Shown here: in pieces, positions 43,921 to 52,451 of the stretch
Layout of the letters: each line of letters begins with the position of its first letter
Numbering within the stretch: the stretch's first letter is position 1
NCBI GenBank assembly: GCA_018267385.1
Contig: JAFDYN010000003.1
Coordinates: 116,644 to 180,643, forward strand
From: Bacteroidota bacterium
Lineage (GTDB): Bacteria > Bacteroidota > Bacteroidia > Chitinophagales > LD1
Direction: 5' to 3'
DNA length: 64,000 nucleotides
The notes under the pieces: model-generated
The model's input: only the letters and a program-made list of their open reading frames with translations
Database searches by the model: none
What the model was told of the DNA's origin: nothing
Program-made: the position numbers and the translations under genes

Positions 43921-44931
43921 ATGCAGATAGATTTCCCACATAGACAGAGCGCCCACTGTGAGAATGGTGTCGTGTCAAACCTTATGCGCTTTCATGGATA
44001 CAACTATAGCGAGCCGATGGTGTTTGGTATCGGGTCTGGTATTTTCTTTTCCTACATACCGTTTATCAAGATGGGTGGCATACCCGTCACCTCGTACCGT
44101 ACACTGCCGGGCGCGATCTTCAAGCGCTTCGCAAAACGGATAGGCATGAAGGTAGAGAGCAAGAGCTACAGTAGTGAGCAGAAGGCTATGGCCGATCTTG
44201 ACGTGATGCTGGAGAAAGGTGTACCTGTGGGTATGCTCACCTCCGTATACTACCTCACCTACCTGCCGGATGCATACCGCTTCCACTTCAATGCGCATAA
44301 CATCGTGGTCTATGGCAAAGAGGGCAATAACTACCTCGTCAGTGATCCGGTGATGGAAACTACCACTACCATTTCTGCCGAGGACCTCATACGTGCGCGT
44401 TTTGCCAAAGGTGTGGCAGAACCTAAAGGCCGTATGTACTATCCTACACAGTTTCCAAAGGAGATAGACCAGAAGGAAGCTATCTGGCGTGGTATCAAGC
44501 GTGCGGGATTTGACATGACTGAGATACCGATCTTCATACTCGGCACCAAGGGCATGAAATACCTCGCTGGCCGCCTGCAGAAGTGGCCTGAGAGACTCGG
44601 TGACCGCAAGGCAATCCAGTACCTCGGCAATGTGGTGCGGATGCAGGAGGAGATAGGCACCGGTGGTGCGGGCTTCCGCTTTCTCTATGCGGCATTTCTC
44701 GATGAGGCCAGCAGCATAGTAGGCAATAAGGAGCTGTATGATCTATCCAAAGAGCTGACCGCCTCAGGTGACCGCTTGCGCGACTTTGCCTACTATGCAG
44801 GCCGCGTGTGCAAGAGCCGCAAGACAGATGTACTTTCCTTTGCCGAGCTGGCAGATATCCTGCGCGAGTGTGCGGAGAGGGAAGACAAAATATTTCGCCG
44901 CTTGCATCAAATAGCCAAAGACAATATCTGA
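43921..44931 (+). CDS. BtrH-type (BtrH_N) acyltransferase-like protein in dar cluster
   Basis: From the ATG at 43921 the protein has 336 residues; a GGAGAGGGG purine run lies just upstream. The papain-like BtrH_N fold is indicated by the Cys in HRQSAHCENGVVSNL, the His in FHFNAHNIVVYGKE and the Asp in YLVSDPVMET. Butirosin BtrH transfers an acyl group from a carrier protein to an amine. Here a similar enzyme could join an ACP-bound aryl-polyene acid to a dialkylresorcinol hydroxyl, which is inference. The C-terminal half is helical. The stop overlaps the ABC ATPase start (TGATG). Confidence 0.8.
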   Translation: MQIDFPHRQSAHCENGVVSNLMRFHGYNYSEPMVFGIGSGIFFSYIPFIKMGGIPVTSYRTLPGAIFKRFAKRIGMKVESKSYSSEQKAMADLDVMLEKGVPVGMLTSVYYLTYLPDAYRFHFNAHNIVVYGKEGNNYLVSDPVMETTTTISAEDLIRARFAKGVAEPKGRMYYPTQFPKEIDQKEAIWRGIKRAGFDMTEIPIFILGTKGMKYLAGRLQKWPERLGDRKAIQYLGNVVRMQEEIGTGGAGFRFLYAAFLDEASSIVGNKELYDLSKELTASGDRLRDFAYYAGRVCKSRKTDVLSFAELADILRECAEREDKIFRRLHQIAKDNI

Positions 44932-45665
44932 TGCCAGCTATCCTGATAGATAAAGTGACCAAGCAATACGCGGGCAGCACCACGCCTGCTGTGCGCGACC
45001 TCTCGCTGACCATAGCGCGCGGAGAGGTATACGGCCTGCTGGGCCACAATGGCGCAGGCAAGTCTACTACAGTCATGATGATCTGCGGCCTGCTCCGTGC
45101 AGACAGTGGCAGCATCAAAGTATTTGGCGATGATCCAGCGCAACATGGCCCGGCGGTGCGCCGCAGGGTAGGCGTGGCTACGCAGGATATCGCGCTTTTC
45201 CCCTCGCTCACTGGCCTGGAGAATCTGCAATACCTCTGCCGCATGTACGGCCTCACACCTGATCATAATAAGCTGATGCCGCTGCTGGAGCGTTTTGGCC
45301 TGGCAGCAGATGCAGGCAAGCGTGCAGACTCGTACTCAGGCGGCATGAAGCGCCGCCTCAATCTCATAGCCTCTGTACTACACGATCCGGAGCTGCTGAT
45401 ACTCGATGAGCCTACTGCGGGTGTAGATGTGCAGAGCCGTGCCATGATCATAGCCTACCTCCGCGAGATGAATGCAAAGGGCATGACCATCATCTACTCC
45501 TCGCACATACTGGAGGAGGTGGAGAAGCTCTGCCAGCGAGTAGGATTTCTGAGTGAGGGTGTGCTGATAGAGCAGGGCGCTACAGCCGACCTGCTGCAGA
45601 AGTACCGCACAGATTCACTGGAGAATGTTTACCTCACCGTATCCGGCAGGTCTATAGACGTATGA
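44931..45665 (+). CDS. ABC transporter ATP-binding protein (ABC-2 type exporter)
   Basis: From the ATG at 44931 (MPAILIDKVTKQYAG) this is a 244-residue ATPase. It shows Walker A GHNGAGKSTT, a Q-loop region, the signature YSGGMKRRLNLI, Walker B ELLILDEPTAGVD and the switch His in IYSSHILEEVE. It overlaps the BtrH-like stop by one base and the permease start by four, so all three are coupled. It probably energises export of the cluster's lipid or pigment to the outer envelope. Confidence 0.93.
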   Translation: MPAILIDKVTKQYAGSTTPAVRDLSLTIARGEVYGLLGHNGAGKSTTVMMICGLLRADSGSIKVFGDDPAQHGPAVRRRVGVATQDIALFPSLTGLENLQYLCRMYGLTPDHNKLMPLLERFGLAADAGKRADSYSGGMKRRLNLIASVLHDPELLILDEPTAGVDVQSRAMIIAYLREMNAKGMTIIYSSHILEEVEKLCQRVGFLSEGVLIEQGATADLLQKYRTDSLENVYLTVSGRSIDV

Positions 45666-46945
45666 AGGTACTCGCTACCATATGGAAAGAATTTCTGACG
45701 CTCAGGCGTGATCCGGGTGGCATGGCGCTGATCTTTCTGATGCCGGTGCTGCTGGTCACAGTCATGTCCCTCGTAGAGGATGTGCCATTCCGCGACTATC
45801 GTCACTTCAGTTTTGATATCGTGTGTGTGAATGAAGACCATGACACGCTCGGCGACTACATAGAGCAGACGCTGGCCTCATCCGGCAGCTTCCATTTGGT
45901 GAAAGAATACCAGGGTAAGCCACTGACAAAGGCGACGGGCATGGACCTAGTGAGCAGCGGCCGCTATCGCGCATTTCTGTATATACCTGCCCACGCTACC
46001 CAGCGGCTTAATGGCAAAACTGCCATAGTGGTCCAGTCACTCATGTCCGGCTTTGGTATCATGGACCGTCCGGAGCGCGATACCACAGATGCGGTAGAGA
46101 TCAAGGTAGTCTTTGACCCCGTGATACAGATCAATGTAAAGCAATCACTGCTCTATGCGATAGAGAAGATCGTAGCCGGTGCAGAGAATAAAGTCCTGAT
46201 GGCAAAGTTCTCCGAGCAGGTAAAGAAAATGACCGGCAGCAATGATACCATGCCTAGGCCTGACCTGTCTAAGATGATCGCAGTCACAAGTGAGAAGTCT
46301 TATGAAGGTTTTGACGAGCTGGCCATGAACTCGGTACAGCACAATGTACCAGCCTGGGCCATGTTTGCCATGTTCTTCATCGTCTTTCCCCTTGCGGGAA
46401 ATTTCATCAAAGAGCGTGAGGATGGCAGCCTGCTACGCATGAGGTTGATAGCAGGTTCCCGCTTCCACTTCATAGCCGGCAAATACGTCTTTCATTTCTT
46501 TGTCTGTCAGGTACAGTTTGTCCTGATGCTGGCTGTGGGTTTATTCCTGCTGCCACTACTCGGTCTGCCGAGGCTGGTGATAGGGAATGAGATCCTGCAT
46601 ATAGCGCTCGCAGCTACCTGTATATCGCTGGCAGCTACAGCATATGGTATGGCTGTGGCAGGAGCCTTTCGTACGCATCAGCAGGCGTTGACATTCGGAG
46701 CCATATCGGTCGTACTGCTCGCCGCTATCGGTGGGGTATGGGTGCCGGTATATGTCCTGCCTCATGCCCTCCAGGTAGCCAGCAATATCTCTCCGCTCAG
46801 CTGGGGGCTGGAGCTATGCAATGATGTTTTCCTGCGCCATACAGACTTCCGGCAGATGCTGCCACAAGTGAGTAAATTACTTGTCTTTGCTGCGGCCTGT
46901 CTTGGTCTAGCCTATTTCCTGCTCAATCGTCAAAATACTCGCTGA
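45662..46945 (+). CDS. ABC-2 type transporter permease
   Basis: This 427-residue protein has one N-terminal membrane segment (GGMALIFLMPVLLVTVMSLV). A large extracytoplasmic domain (residues ~40-220) is followed by five membrane segments (for example AMFAMFFIVFPLAGNFI, FVLMLAVGLFLLPLL, FGAISVVLLAAIGGVWVP). That is the ABC-2/YhgE-like layout of lipid and drug exporters. It is coupled to the ATPase gene upstream and to prmC downstream (both overlaps 1-4 bp). Confidence 0.9.
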   Translation: MKVLATIWKEFLTLRRDPGGMALIFLMPVLLVTVMSLVEDVPFRDYRHFSFDIVCVNEDHDTLGDYIEQTLASSGSFHLVKEYQGKPLTKATGMDLVSSGRYRAFLYIPAHATQRLNGKTAIVVQSLMSGFGIMDRPERDTTDAVEIKVVFDPVIQINVKQSLLYAIEKIVAGAENKVLMAKFSEQVKKMTGSNDTMPRPDLSKMIAVTSEKSYEGFDELAMNSVQHNVPAWAMFAMFFIVFPLAGNFIKEREDGSLLRMRLIAGSRFHFIAGKYVFHFFVCQVQFVLMLAVGLFLLPLLGLPRLVIGNEILHIALAATCISLAATAYGMAVAGAFRTHQQALTFGAISVVLLAAIGGVWVPVYVLPHALQVASNISPLSWGLELCNDVFLRHTDFRQMLPQVSKLLVFAAACLGLAYFLLNRQNTR

Positions 46946-47775
46946 TGCCTACACTGGCAGATATGCAGGCCCGCTATCAGCAGGCGCTGGAGCCGCTCTA
47001 CGGGCAGCGTGAGGCGCGCACTATCACACAGTGGGTGCTGGAGGATGTCTTGCATCTGCAGAGTGTAAAACTGGTCATGGATCGCTTTCTCATCCTGACC
47101 TCGCATCAGCAGGAGGTACTGGAGGATCATCTGAAGAGGCTCTTGACGCATGAGCCGGTGCAGTATGTACTCGGCTATGCAGAGTTTCATGGATTAAATT
47201 TTAAGGTCGATTCATCTGTACTGATACCACGGCCTGAGACAGAGGACCTGGTCGACTGGGTGCTCTCAGAGATCCGGCCTCATGCATCTCTGATAGATAT
47301 CGGCACTGGCAGTGGCTGCATTCCTGTGTCGCTCAAGAAGGCCCGTTCGGACTATATCGTATCTGCGTTAGATATAAGTGCAGCGGCACTAGCTGTCGCA
47401 AGGGAGAATGCAAAGCTCAATAACACCGAGGTACTTTTTACGCAGTTAGATATCCTGGCAGAACTACCTACCGGCAAATACGATGTGATAGTCAGTAACC
47501 CACCCTATATCGGATACGAAGAGAAAAATGTAATGTCGGATAATGTGCTGAAGTTTGAGCCGCACATCGCTCTCTTTGCAGATGATCCCCTGATCTTTTA
47601 CAAGTGTATCGCTGCTATCGCACCGCAAATATTGAATGACGGTGGAAGTGTCTATATAGAGATAAGTGAATACCGCGCTGCAGAAGTCGTCGCGATATTT
47701 GAGCAGGCCGGATATCAGGCAGAGATAAAGAAAGACCTGACAGGGCGCGAGCGTATGGTGAAGGCTTCGCGTTGA
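46945..47775 (+). CDS. prmC: Peptide chain release factor N5-glutamine methyltransferase
   Basis: This 276-residue protein has the helical N-terminal domain of PrmC and a class I methyltransferase domain. SAM motif I is in DIGTGSGCIPVSL, and the catalytic NPPY motif is in DVIVSNPPYIGYEE. The expected RPETEDL also precedes the fold (VLIPRPETEDLVDW). PrmC methylates the GGQ glutamine of release factors RF1/RF2. Its start overlaps the permease stop (TGATG), so this housekeeping gene is read at least partly from the dar/ABC transcript. Confidence 0.96.
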   Translation: MPTLADMQARYQQALEPLYGQREARTITQWVLEDVLHLQSVKLVMDRFLILTSHQQEVLEDHLKRLLTHEPVQYVLGYAEFHGLNFKVDSSVLIPRPETEDLVDWVLSEIRPHASLIDIGTGSGCIPVSLKKARSDYIVSALDISAAALAVARENAKLNNTEVLFTQLDILAELPTGKYDVIVSNPPYIGYEEKNVMSDNVLKFEPHIALFADDPLIFYKCIAAIAPQILNDGGSVYIEISEYRAAEVVAIFEQAGYQAEIKKDLTGRERMVKASR

Positions 47776-49596
47776 TCACTTCTTTTTCTTCTTCACCGAC
47801 GCTTTTCGGGTAGCTACTGCATTTGGATTGACCAGCTTCCCCAGGTTCTTTCCTGTCTTGTCTATCTTGTAGCGGAAAGTCATGCCGTAGTCTTTGCTCT
47901 TCTTGTTGTTTTCTTTCAGCGATACGAGTGCAGTGTCACCTTCAAACGGCTCTGCATTTTCATAAATAGGTTCTATGACCCATGTGCCGGAGTGGTCTAT
48001 ATAGCCGTAAGTAGAGTCATTCTCAGTCACGGCAGCGAGGCCGGAGGAGAAGGCCGACACATTCGCAAAGCTCTGCGTGAAAGGCTGACTACCGGAGCGA
48101 TCTATGAATACCCAGCGGTCATCTTTTTTGACAGCAGCGAGGCCTTCACTAAAGGATGTCGCATCCTGATAGATGAATGGTATCACCACATGGTCGCGGT
48201 CATTGATAAAGCCATAACCCTTGAAATTGTGCGCTGCATATAATCCCTCCGAGAGCGGCTGTATATCCTCATAGTCCGCACCGACCACAAACTCACTCTT
48301 TCGGTTGATGATGCCAAACTTGCACGGAGCGCCATCGCAATAATCTAGTGCAACGACTGCCTTGCCGCCTATGAAGTCTCCCGCACTCGCAAAAGCCTTC
48401 TCGAAAGCCACTTTACCATTCTTATCGATGTATGAGTACATACAGTTGTCCGTACATGGTTTCAAGGCTACCGCTGCCAGTCCTCCGCTGAACTCCGATG
48501 CGTCATCATATTGCGGCTGTATCACCAGCGTCTGCGTCTTGGGGTTCACATAGCCCCACTTGTCGTTAGACTTGAAGGGAGATAACGTGAGCTGTGATAG
48601 AAATATATCCTGCTGTATCCTATCCTTAAACGGGTTGTTTGGATAAGCTTTTTGAAAGGCCTGATAGCTGGAGTCTGTCGCATCCTGCGTGTAGAGGTCG
48701 TAGAGCTGGTTCCAGGCGCTCATGATATTCCTGTTAGACGGATAGGCTTTGATGAAGGTATTGTACTCCCAGACTTCACCCTTGCGCGTGCTCATGGTAT
48801 AGATGCTATCCTGCACAGCTGCGAGAAATGGATTCTTGGGATACGCCTTCTCAAACTCAGCATAGCCCTCTATCGTGCCACGCTTGAGGTAGCTCTCATA
48901 GATCTTGCGGTCATACTGCACTTGCGCTTCTTTGGCATAGGGCGCTGTAGGGTACTTGTCGAGATAGGTTTTAAATGCCTCCGCCGTATTAGCCTTGGTC
49001 ATGTCTGCATAGAGCAGCTGCTCGTAGAGCTTATTGGCATCATTAAATTTCTTTGACTTAGGATAGTCATTCAGAAACTGGCGCAGGCCCTCTATATCAT
49101 TCTTTAGCGAGAGCTCGTCGTAGCGTATCTCATCGCGTTTGTCGGAGGCTTCCTCGTTCAGCTTTTCATCCTTAGAGTACTTCACGAAGTTGTCATAGGA
49201 GTCAAAGGTGTTCTTGGCTTTGGCCTTTTCATAAGCCTGCTTATTGACGTCGTTATACAGCTCCGTGATGGTAAAATCCCTCACGCCGTATTTCAGGTAC
49301 TTTTTGGTCTGCTTGTCATCCTCCTTCAGCGGTATGGCTGCAAAAGCCTTATTGACATAGATCGTAGCGGAGTCAAGGTTGATACTCTTATAGTCGCGGG
49401 CAGAGAAGAGCTTTGCCATAGCATAGTTGGCCGCTACATCCTTCGGGTCTTTCTCCAGTTCTTCTTTGATGCCGGCGCGGGCCTTGTCATAGTCGCCGCT
49501 GTTGATATTCTTAAATGCCTTGTCGAGGTCCCCTGCCATTATGCTTTGCGCAGTGAGGAGGGATATGCAGGCGATATAGATGATCTTTTTGCTCAT
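47776..49596 (-). CDS. Exported TPR-like/WG-repeat protein
   Basis: This 606-residue protein has a signal peptide (IIYIACISLLTAQSIMAG). Its N-terminal half is TPR-like helical repeats (residues ~25-330, with recurrent YPKNPF/YPSNR units such as FQKAYPNNPFKDRIQQ). Its C-terminal half is WG/KWG repeats (KWGYVNPKTQTLVIQPQYDD, then CMYSYIDKNGKVAF, YGFINDRDHVVIPFIYQDA). It ends in a Lys tail (KKKKK). WG-repeat proteins are exported binding or scaffold modules of unknown ligand. It converges with prmC. Its start overlaps the stop of the CoA-transferase gene (ATGA), so the two are coupled. Confidence 0.8.
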   Translation of the reverse strand: MSKKIIYIACISLLTAQSIMAGDLDKAFKNINSGDYDKARAGIKEELEKDPKDVAANYAMAKLFSARDYKSINLDSATIYVNKAFAAIPLKEDDKQTKKYLKYGVRDFTITELYNDVNKQAYEKAKAKNTFDSYDNFVKYSKDEKLNEEASDKRDEIRYDELSLKNDIEGLRQFLNDYPKSKKFNDANKLYEQLLYADMTKANTAEAFKTYLDKYPTAPYAKEAQVQYDRKIYESYLKRGTIEGYAEFEKAYPKNPFLAAVQDSIYTMSTRKGEVWEYNTFIKAYPSNRNIMSAWNQLYDLYTQDATDSSYQAFQKAYPNNPFKDRIQQDIFLSQLTLSPFKSNDKWGYVNPKTQTLVIQPQYDDASEFSGGLAAVALKPCTDNCMYSYIDKNGKVAFEKAFASAGDFIGGKAVVALDYCDGAPCKFGIINRKSEFVVGADYEDIQPLSEGLYAAHNFKGYGFINDRDHVVIPFIYQDATSFSEGLAAVKKDDRWVFIDRSGSQPFTQSFANVSAFSSGLAAVTENDSTYGYIDHSGTWVIEPIYENAEPFEGDTALVSLKENNKKSKDYGMTFRYKIDKTGKNLGKLVNPNAVATRKASVKKKKK

Positions 49597-51152
49597 GCGG
49601 TGCGGATGGTATTTTCTTTGATGAGATGGTTTATTTGTTCGTCGCTGATGCCTGACTCGCGCAGGATGGCGATGCTATCCTCGCCCAGGAGCGGTGCCTG
49701 CCAGTGGTGGTCTGTCATGCCCTCATGGCGCACAGGCGTAGCGATAGTGCTAAACGTTTTGCCTGCGAGGTCAAAGTCCACGAAGAGTTTTCTTTCGCGC
49801 AGGTAGGTGTCAGTAGTGAGTTCGTCCAGGTCATTGATGGCAGTGAGGCACACGTCGTCTTTTTGAAAGAACGTCAGCCACTCTGTTCTCGTCTTTGTGC
49901 GGAATATATTTTGTAATTCTTTCTGAATCGAGGCTTGGACACTTTCATCACCTAATATCTGCTCCCGCCAATCAGGTCGGCCCAGTCGCTCGCATACCTT
50001 ATTCCAGAATTTAGGCTCCAGCGATCCCAGCGCTACATATTTGCTATCACTGCATTCATAGACGTTATAGTTAGCCTGTCCGCCTGAGAGTTGAAACTTG
50101 CCACGCGTGTGGCCTTTGCCCAGCGCTTGCTGCTCTGCAAATGGCAGCGCGAGAAATGGCAATACGCTATCGGTCATAGCTATGTCGAGCCACTCGCCGG
50201 TGCCGGTTTTCTCACGGCGGTAGAGCGCGGTGGTCACGGCATTCATAGCCATGTAGGAGCCGCCTGCGATATCTGCCATTTGAAAGCCTGGTATCACCGG
50301 TTTGCCTTTTTCATCACCAGTCACGCCCAGGGCGCCAGCTATAGCGATATAGTTGAGGTCGTGGCCTGCAGCCTGTGCCAGCGAGGAGTCTTGTCCGTAG
50401 CCAGTGATAGAGATGTATATCAGTCGTGGGTTGATGGCTTTCAAGGTTTCGTAGTCTAACCCCATACGCTGCATCACACCTGGGCGGTATTGCTCGATGA
50501 AAACATCAGCCCTGCGCACGATGTCCAGCAGCGCGGCTTTCCCCGCAGGGGAGAGGAAGTTGATAGCCAGGCTGCGCTTGTTTCTATTCAGTGCATAGTA
50601 GAAAGCAGACGTACCCGCTATCAGCGGCTCAAAAGAGCGTATATAGTCGGGCGAGTCCGGGTCTTCCACTTTGATCACATCGGCACCCATATCTGCCAGC
50701 ATCATAGTAGCCAGCGGACCGGGCAGTAGCCGTGTGAGGTCTATGATCGTCACACCCTCCAGTGGGCCTTTACGTTTCGGTCGCACTGTAGTATTTCCCG
50801 TGGTCCGTGGTCCGTCGTCTGTCGTCCCTTCATACTTCCTGAAGCACTTTGCAAACTGCATCATCTCCATCAGGTTGCTCACCTGTACCTGGCCGCTCAT
50901 GAGGGCTGTCTGCGGGTTGAGTTTGCCGGTCTCGAGGTCAATATAGCTCGCGGCGTCTGTACTGATCACGCAGGTAGGTGTACCGGTCAGGGTAGTATCC
51001 AGCCTGCAGGTGTTATTTTCTATCGTGATGGTGTATCCGAAATCCTCTGCGCCGCTGATCACAAAGTGAAAGATGCAGGTGAGGCCGTTGGCTTTCTCGG
51101 GGCGGAAGCGGGAAGGAGCGGAGTCAAGTATCTGTCTGGCGGTGATGGGCAT
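49593..51152 (-). CDS. SCP2-like domain fused to CaiB/BaiF family III CoA-transferase
   Basis: This 519-residue protein has an N-terminal SCP2/sterol-carrier-like domain (residues ~1-105: LTCIFHFVISGAEDFGYTIT, AASYIDLETGKLNPQTALMS). A repeat-encoded linker (EGTTDDGPRTTGNTTV) follows, then a CaiB/BaiF domain from ~130: VTIIDLTRLLPGPLATMMLA, DVIKVEDPDSPDYIR (with the catalytic Asp region), NRNKRSLAINF, and YISITGYGQDSSLAQAAGHD. Family III enzymes transfer CoA between acids or racemise 2-methylacyl-CoA, and the last two motifs fit the racemase-like subgroup. A lipid-like substrate would suit the SCP2 module (inference). It is coupled to the WG-repeat gene. Confidence 0.85.
   Translation of the reverse strand: MPITARQILDSAPSRFRPEKANGLTCIFHFVISGAEDFGYTITIENNTCRLDTTLTGTPTCVISTDAASYIDLETGKLNPQTALMSGQVQVSNLMEMMQFAKCFRKYEGTTDDGPRTTGNTTVRPKRKGPLEGVTIIDLTRLLPGPLATMMLADMGADVIKVEDPDSPDYIRSFEPLIAGTSAFYYALNRNKRSLAINFLSPAGKAALLDIVRRADVFIEQYRPGVMQRMGLDYETLKAINPRLIYISITGYGQDSSLAQAAGHDLNYIAIAGALGVTGDEKGKPVIPGFQMADIAGGSYMAMNAVTTALYRREKTGTGEWLDIAMTDSVLPFLALPFAEQQALGKGHTRGKFQLSGGQANYNVYECSDSKYVALGSLEPKFWNKVCERLGRPDWREQILGDESVQASIQKELQNIFRTKTRTEWLTFFQKDDVCLTAINDLDELTTDTYLRERKLFVDFDLAGKTFSTIATPVRHEGMTDHHWQAPLLGEDSIAILRESGISDEQINHLIKENTIRTA
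50797..50830. repeat. GACCACGG-type repeat in frame in the SCP2-CaiB gene
   Basis: On the minus strand the block reads as repeated GACGAC/GACCACGG units. It encodes TTDDGPRTT, nearly the same peptide as TTDHGPQTT from the repeat at 20064 in pabB. It lies exactly at the junction between the SCP2-like and CoA-transferase domains. Confidence 0.75.
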
Positions 51153-51166
51153 GAGGTGATGGCGTG

Positions 51167-51283
51167 TCAGGTTTTTATCTTGCCGCGGCGGGGGCGTATA
51201 TACGTGATGATGAGTATCGCTACCAGCGCAGCCAGCCCGATGATCCAGGCAGAGAGCTCTTTGAAATCTGAGAACAGTTTCAT
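51167..51283 (-). CDS. 38-residue single-pass membrane protein
   Basis: Between fabH and the CoA-transferase gene is an open frame from the ATG at 51281-51283 to a TGA at 51167-51169. It reads MKLFSDFKELSAWIIGLAAL then VAILIITY, ending with the basic tail IRPRRGKIKT. It has one clear membrane helix (residues ~12-29) and an Arg/Lys tail, which by the positive-inside rule would be cytoplasmic. It is spaced 13 bp from fabH and 14 bp from the next start, as expected of a genuine operon member. Function unknown. Confidence 0.6.
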   Translation of the reverse strand: MKLFSDFKELSAWIIGLAALVAILIITYIRPRRGKIKT

Positions 51284-51296
51284 CGCGTCGTGTTTA

Positions 51297-52283
51297 TTAG
51301 TAAGCCCACTTCACATACATGGCCCCCCAGGTGAATCCTCCGCCGAAGGTGGCCAGTATCAGGTTGTCGCCTTTCTTCAGTCGCTGCTCCCACTCCCAGA
51401 GGCAGAGCGGTATCGTGCCATTTGTCGTATTGCCATAGCGCTGGATATTCACCATTACTTTCTCTGCGGGGAGGCCCACATACTCACGAGTGGCGTCTAT
51501 GATGCGCAGGTTGGCCTGATGCGGCACCAGCCATGCTACATCATCAGCCGTCAGGTTGTTGCGCTTCATCACCTGGCCAGAGACATCTGCCATATTCTTT
51601 ACAGCAAACTTGAAAACGGTCTTGCCCTCCTGATAGACGAAGTGCTCCCGATTGGCTACGGTTTCTGCGGTAGCAGGCTTCTGAGAGCCACCTGCCTTCT
51701 GATGGAGGTAGTGGCGTCCGGCGCCATCTATGCGCAGCTGCGAGTCGAGTATGCCGAGGCCGTCAGTGTTAGGCTCCAGCAGTACACATCCTGCACCATC
51801 GCCAAATATCACGCAGGTATTGCGATCTGTATAGTCAATGATGGAGGACATTTTATCAGCACCTACCACCAGCACTTTTTTGGCCCTGCCGGACTCGATG
51901 TAGCTCGCACCATTTTGCAGCGCAAACAAGAAGCCTGAGCAGGCTGCCGAGATGTCGTATGCCCAGCAGTTGGTCGCGCCGATCTTGTCAGCCAGTATCA
52001 CTGCTGTAGATGGGAAAAGCATATCCGGCGTGGTAGTAGCCACAAGGATGATGTCTATATCGTTTGGTGCGAGATTCTTTTTAGCCAGTAGCTTGGTCAC
52101 GGCCTCGTAGGCCATATCTGAGGTAGCCAGGCCCGGCTCGCGCAGGATGTGGCGCTCCTTGATACCCGTACGCTCGGTGATCCACTGATCCGTAGTATCC
52201 ACCATGGTCTCGAGCTCCTGATTGGTGAGTACATAGGGTGGTACGTATCCTTCTACGCCGGTGATGGCTGCAGTTATCTTCAT
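51297..52283 (-). CDS. fabH: 3-oxoacyl-ACP synthase III
   Basis: From the ATG at 52281-52283 (MKITAAITGVEGYVPPYVLT) the protein has 328 residues. The catalytic triad is present: Cys115 in DISAACSGFLF, His in WLVPHQANLR and Asn in RYGNTTNGTIP. The C-terminal glycine loop FGGGFTWGAM is also intact. FabH starts fatty-acid elongation by condensing acyl-CoA with malonyl-ACP. Bacteroidota often have more than one copy. The usual plsX and rpmF neighbours are absent, so this may be an additional FabH. The frame opens upstream to 52301, but the inner ATG matches the family start. Confidence 0.93.
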   Translation of the reverse strand: MKITAAITGVEGYVPPYVLTNQELETMVDTTDQWITERTGIKERHILREPGLATSDMAYEAVTKLLAKKNLAPNDIDIILVATTTPDMLFPSTAVILADKIGATNCWAYDISAACSGFLFALQNGASYIESGRAKKVLVVGADKMSSIIDYTDRNTCVIFGDGAGCVLLEPNTDGLGILDSQLRIDGAGRHYLHQKAGGSQKPATAETVANREHFVYQEGKTVFKFAVKNMADVSGQVMKRNNLTADDVAWLVPHQANLRIIDATREYVGLPAEKVMVNIQRYGNTTNGTIPLCLWEWEQRLKKGDNLILATFGGGFTWGAMYVKWAY

Positions 52284-52451
52284 GTATAGTCGTTTGGTCA
52301 CGCTGCAGCCGCGCTGCAGGCTCTAAATCACGTATCAATGATACGACATAAAATCTAAATGGCAGGGGCTGCGGTTTGCCGGAAAGTTGATATTTTGCAA
52401 CACCTCACGGGGTAAATGCACACCCTGCACTACACCCGCATAAACCGCTGA

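Noticed and set aside
40599..47775. Complete flexirubin gene cluster
   Set aside because: No acyl carrier proteins, aryl-polyene ketosynthases, ammonia-lyase or ketoreductases are present between darA and prmC; only the dialkylresorcinol, acyl transfer and export part is seen.
47776..49596. Type IX secretion cargo signal at the end of the WG-repeat protein
   Set aside because: The C-terminus is a Lys run without the beta-sandwich C-terminal domain of T9SS cargo.
51066..51938. 290-codon plus-strand open frame opposite fabH
   Set aside because: It overlaps fabH, the 38-residue gene and part of the CoA-transferase gene on the other strand, and its translation has no recognisable features.
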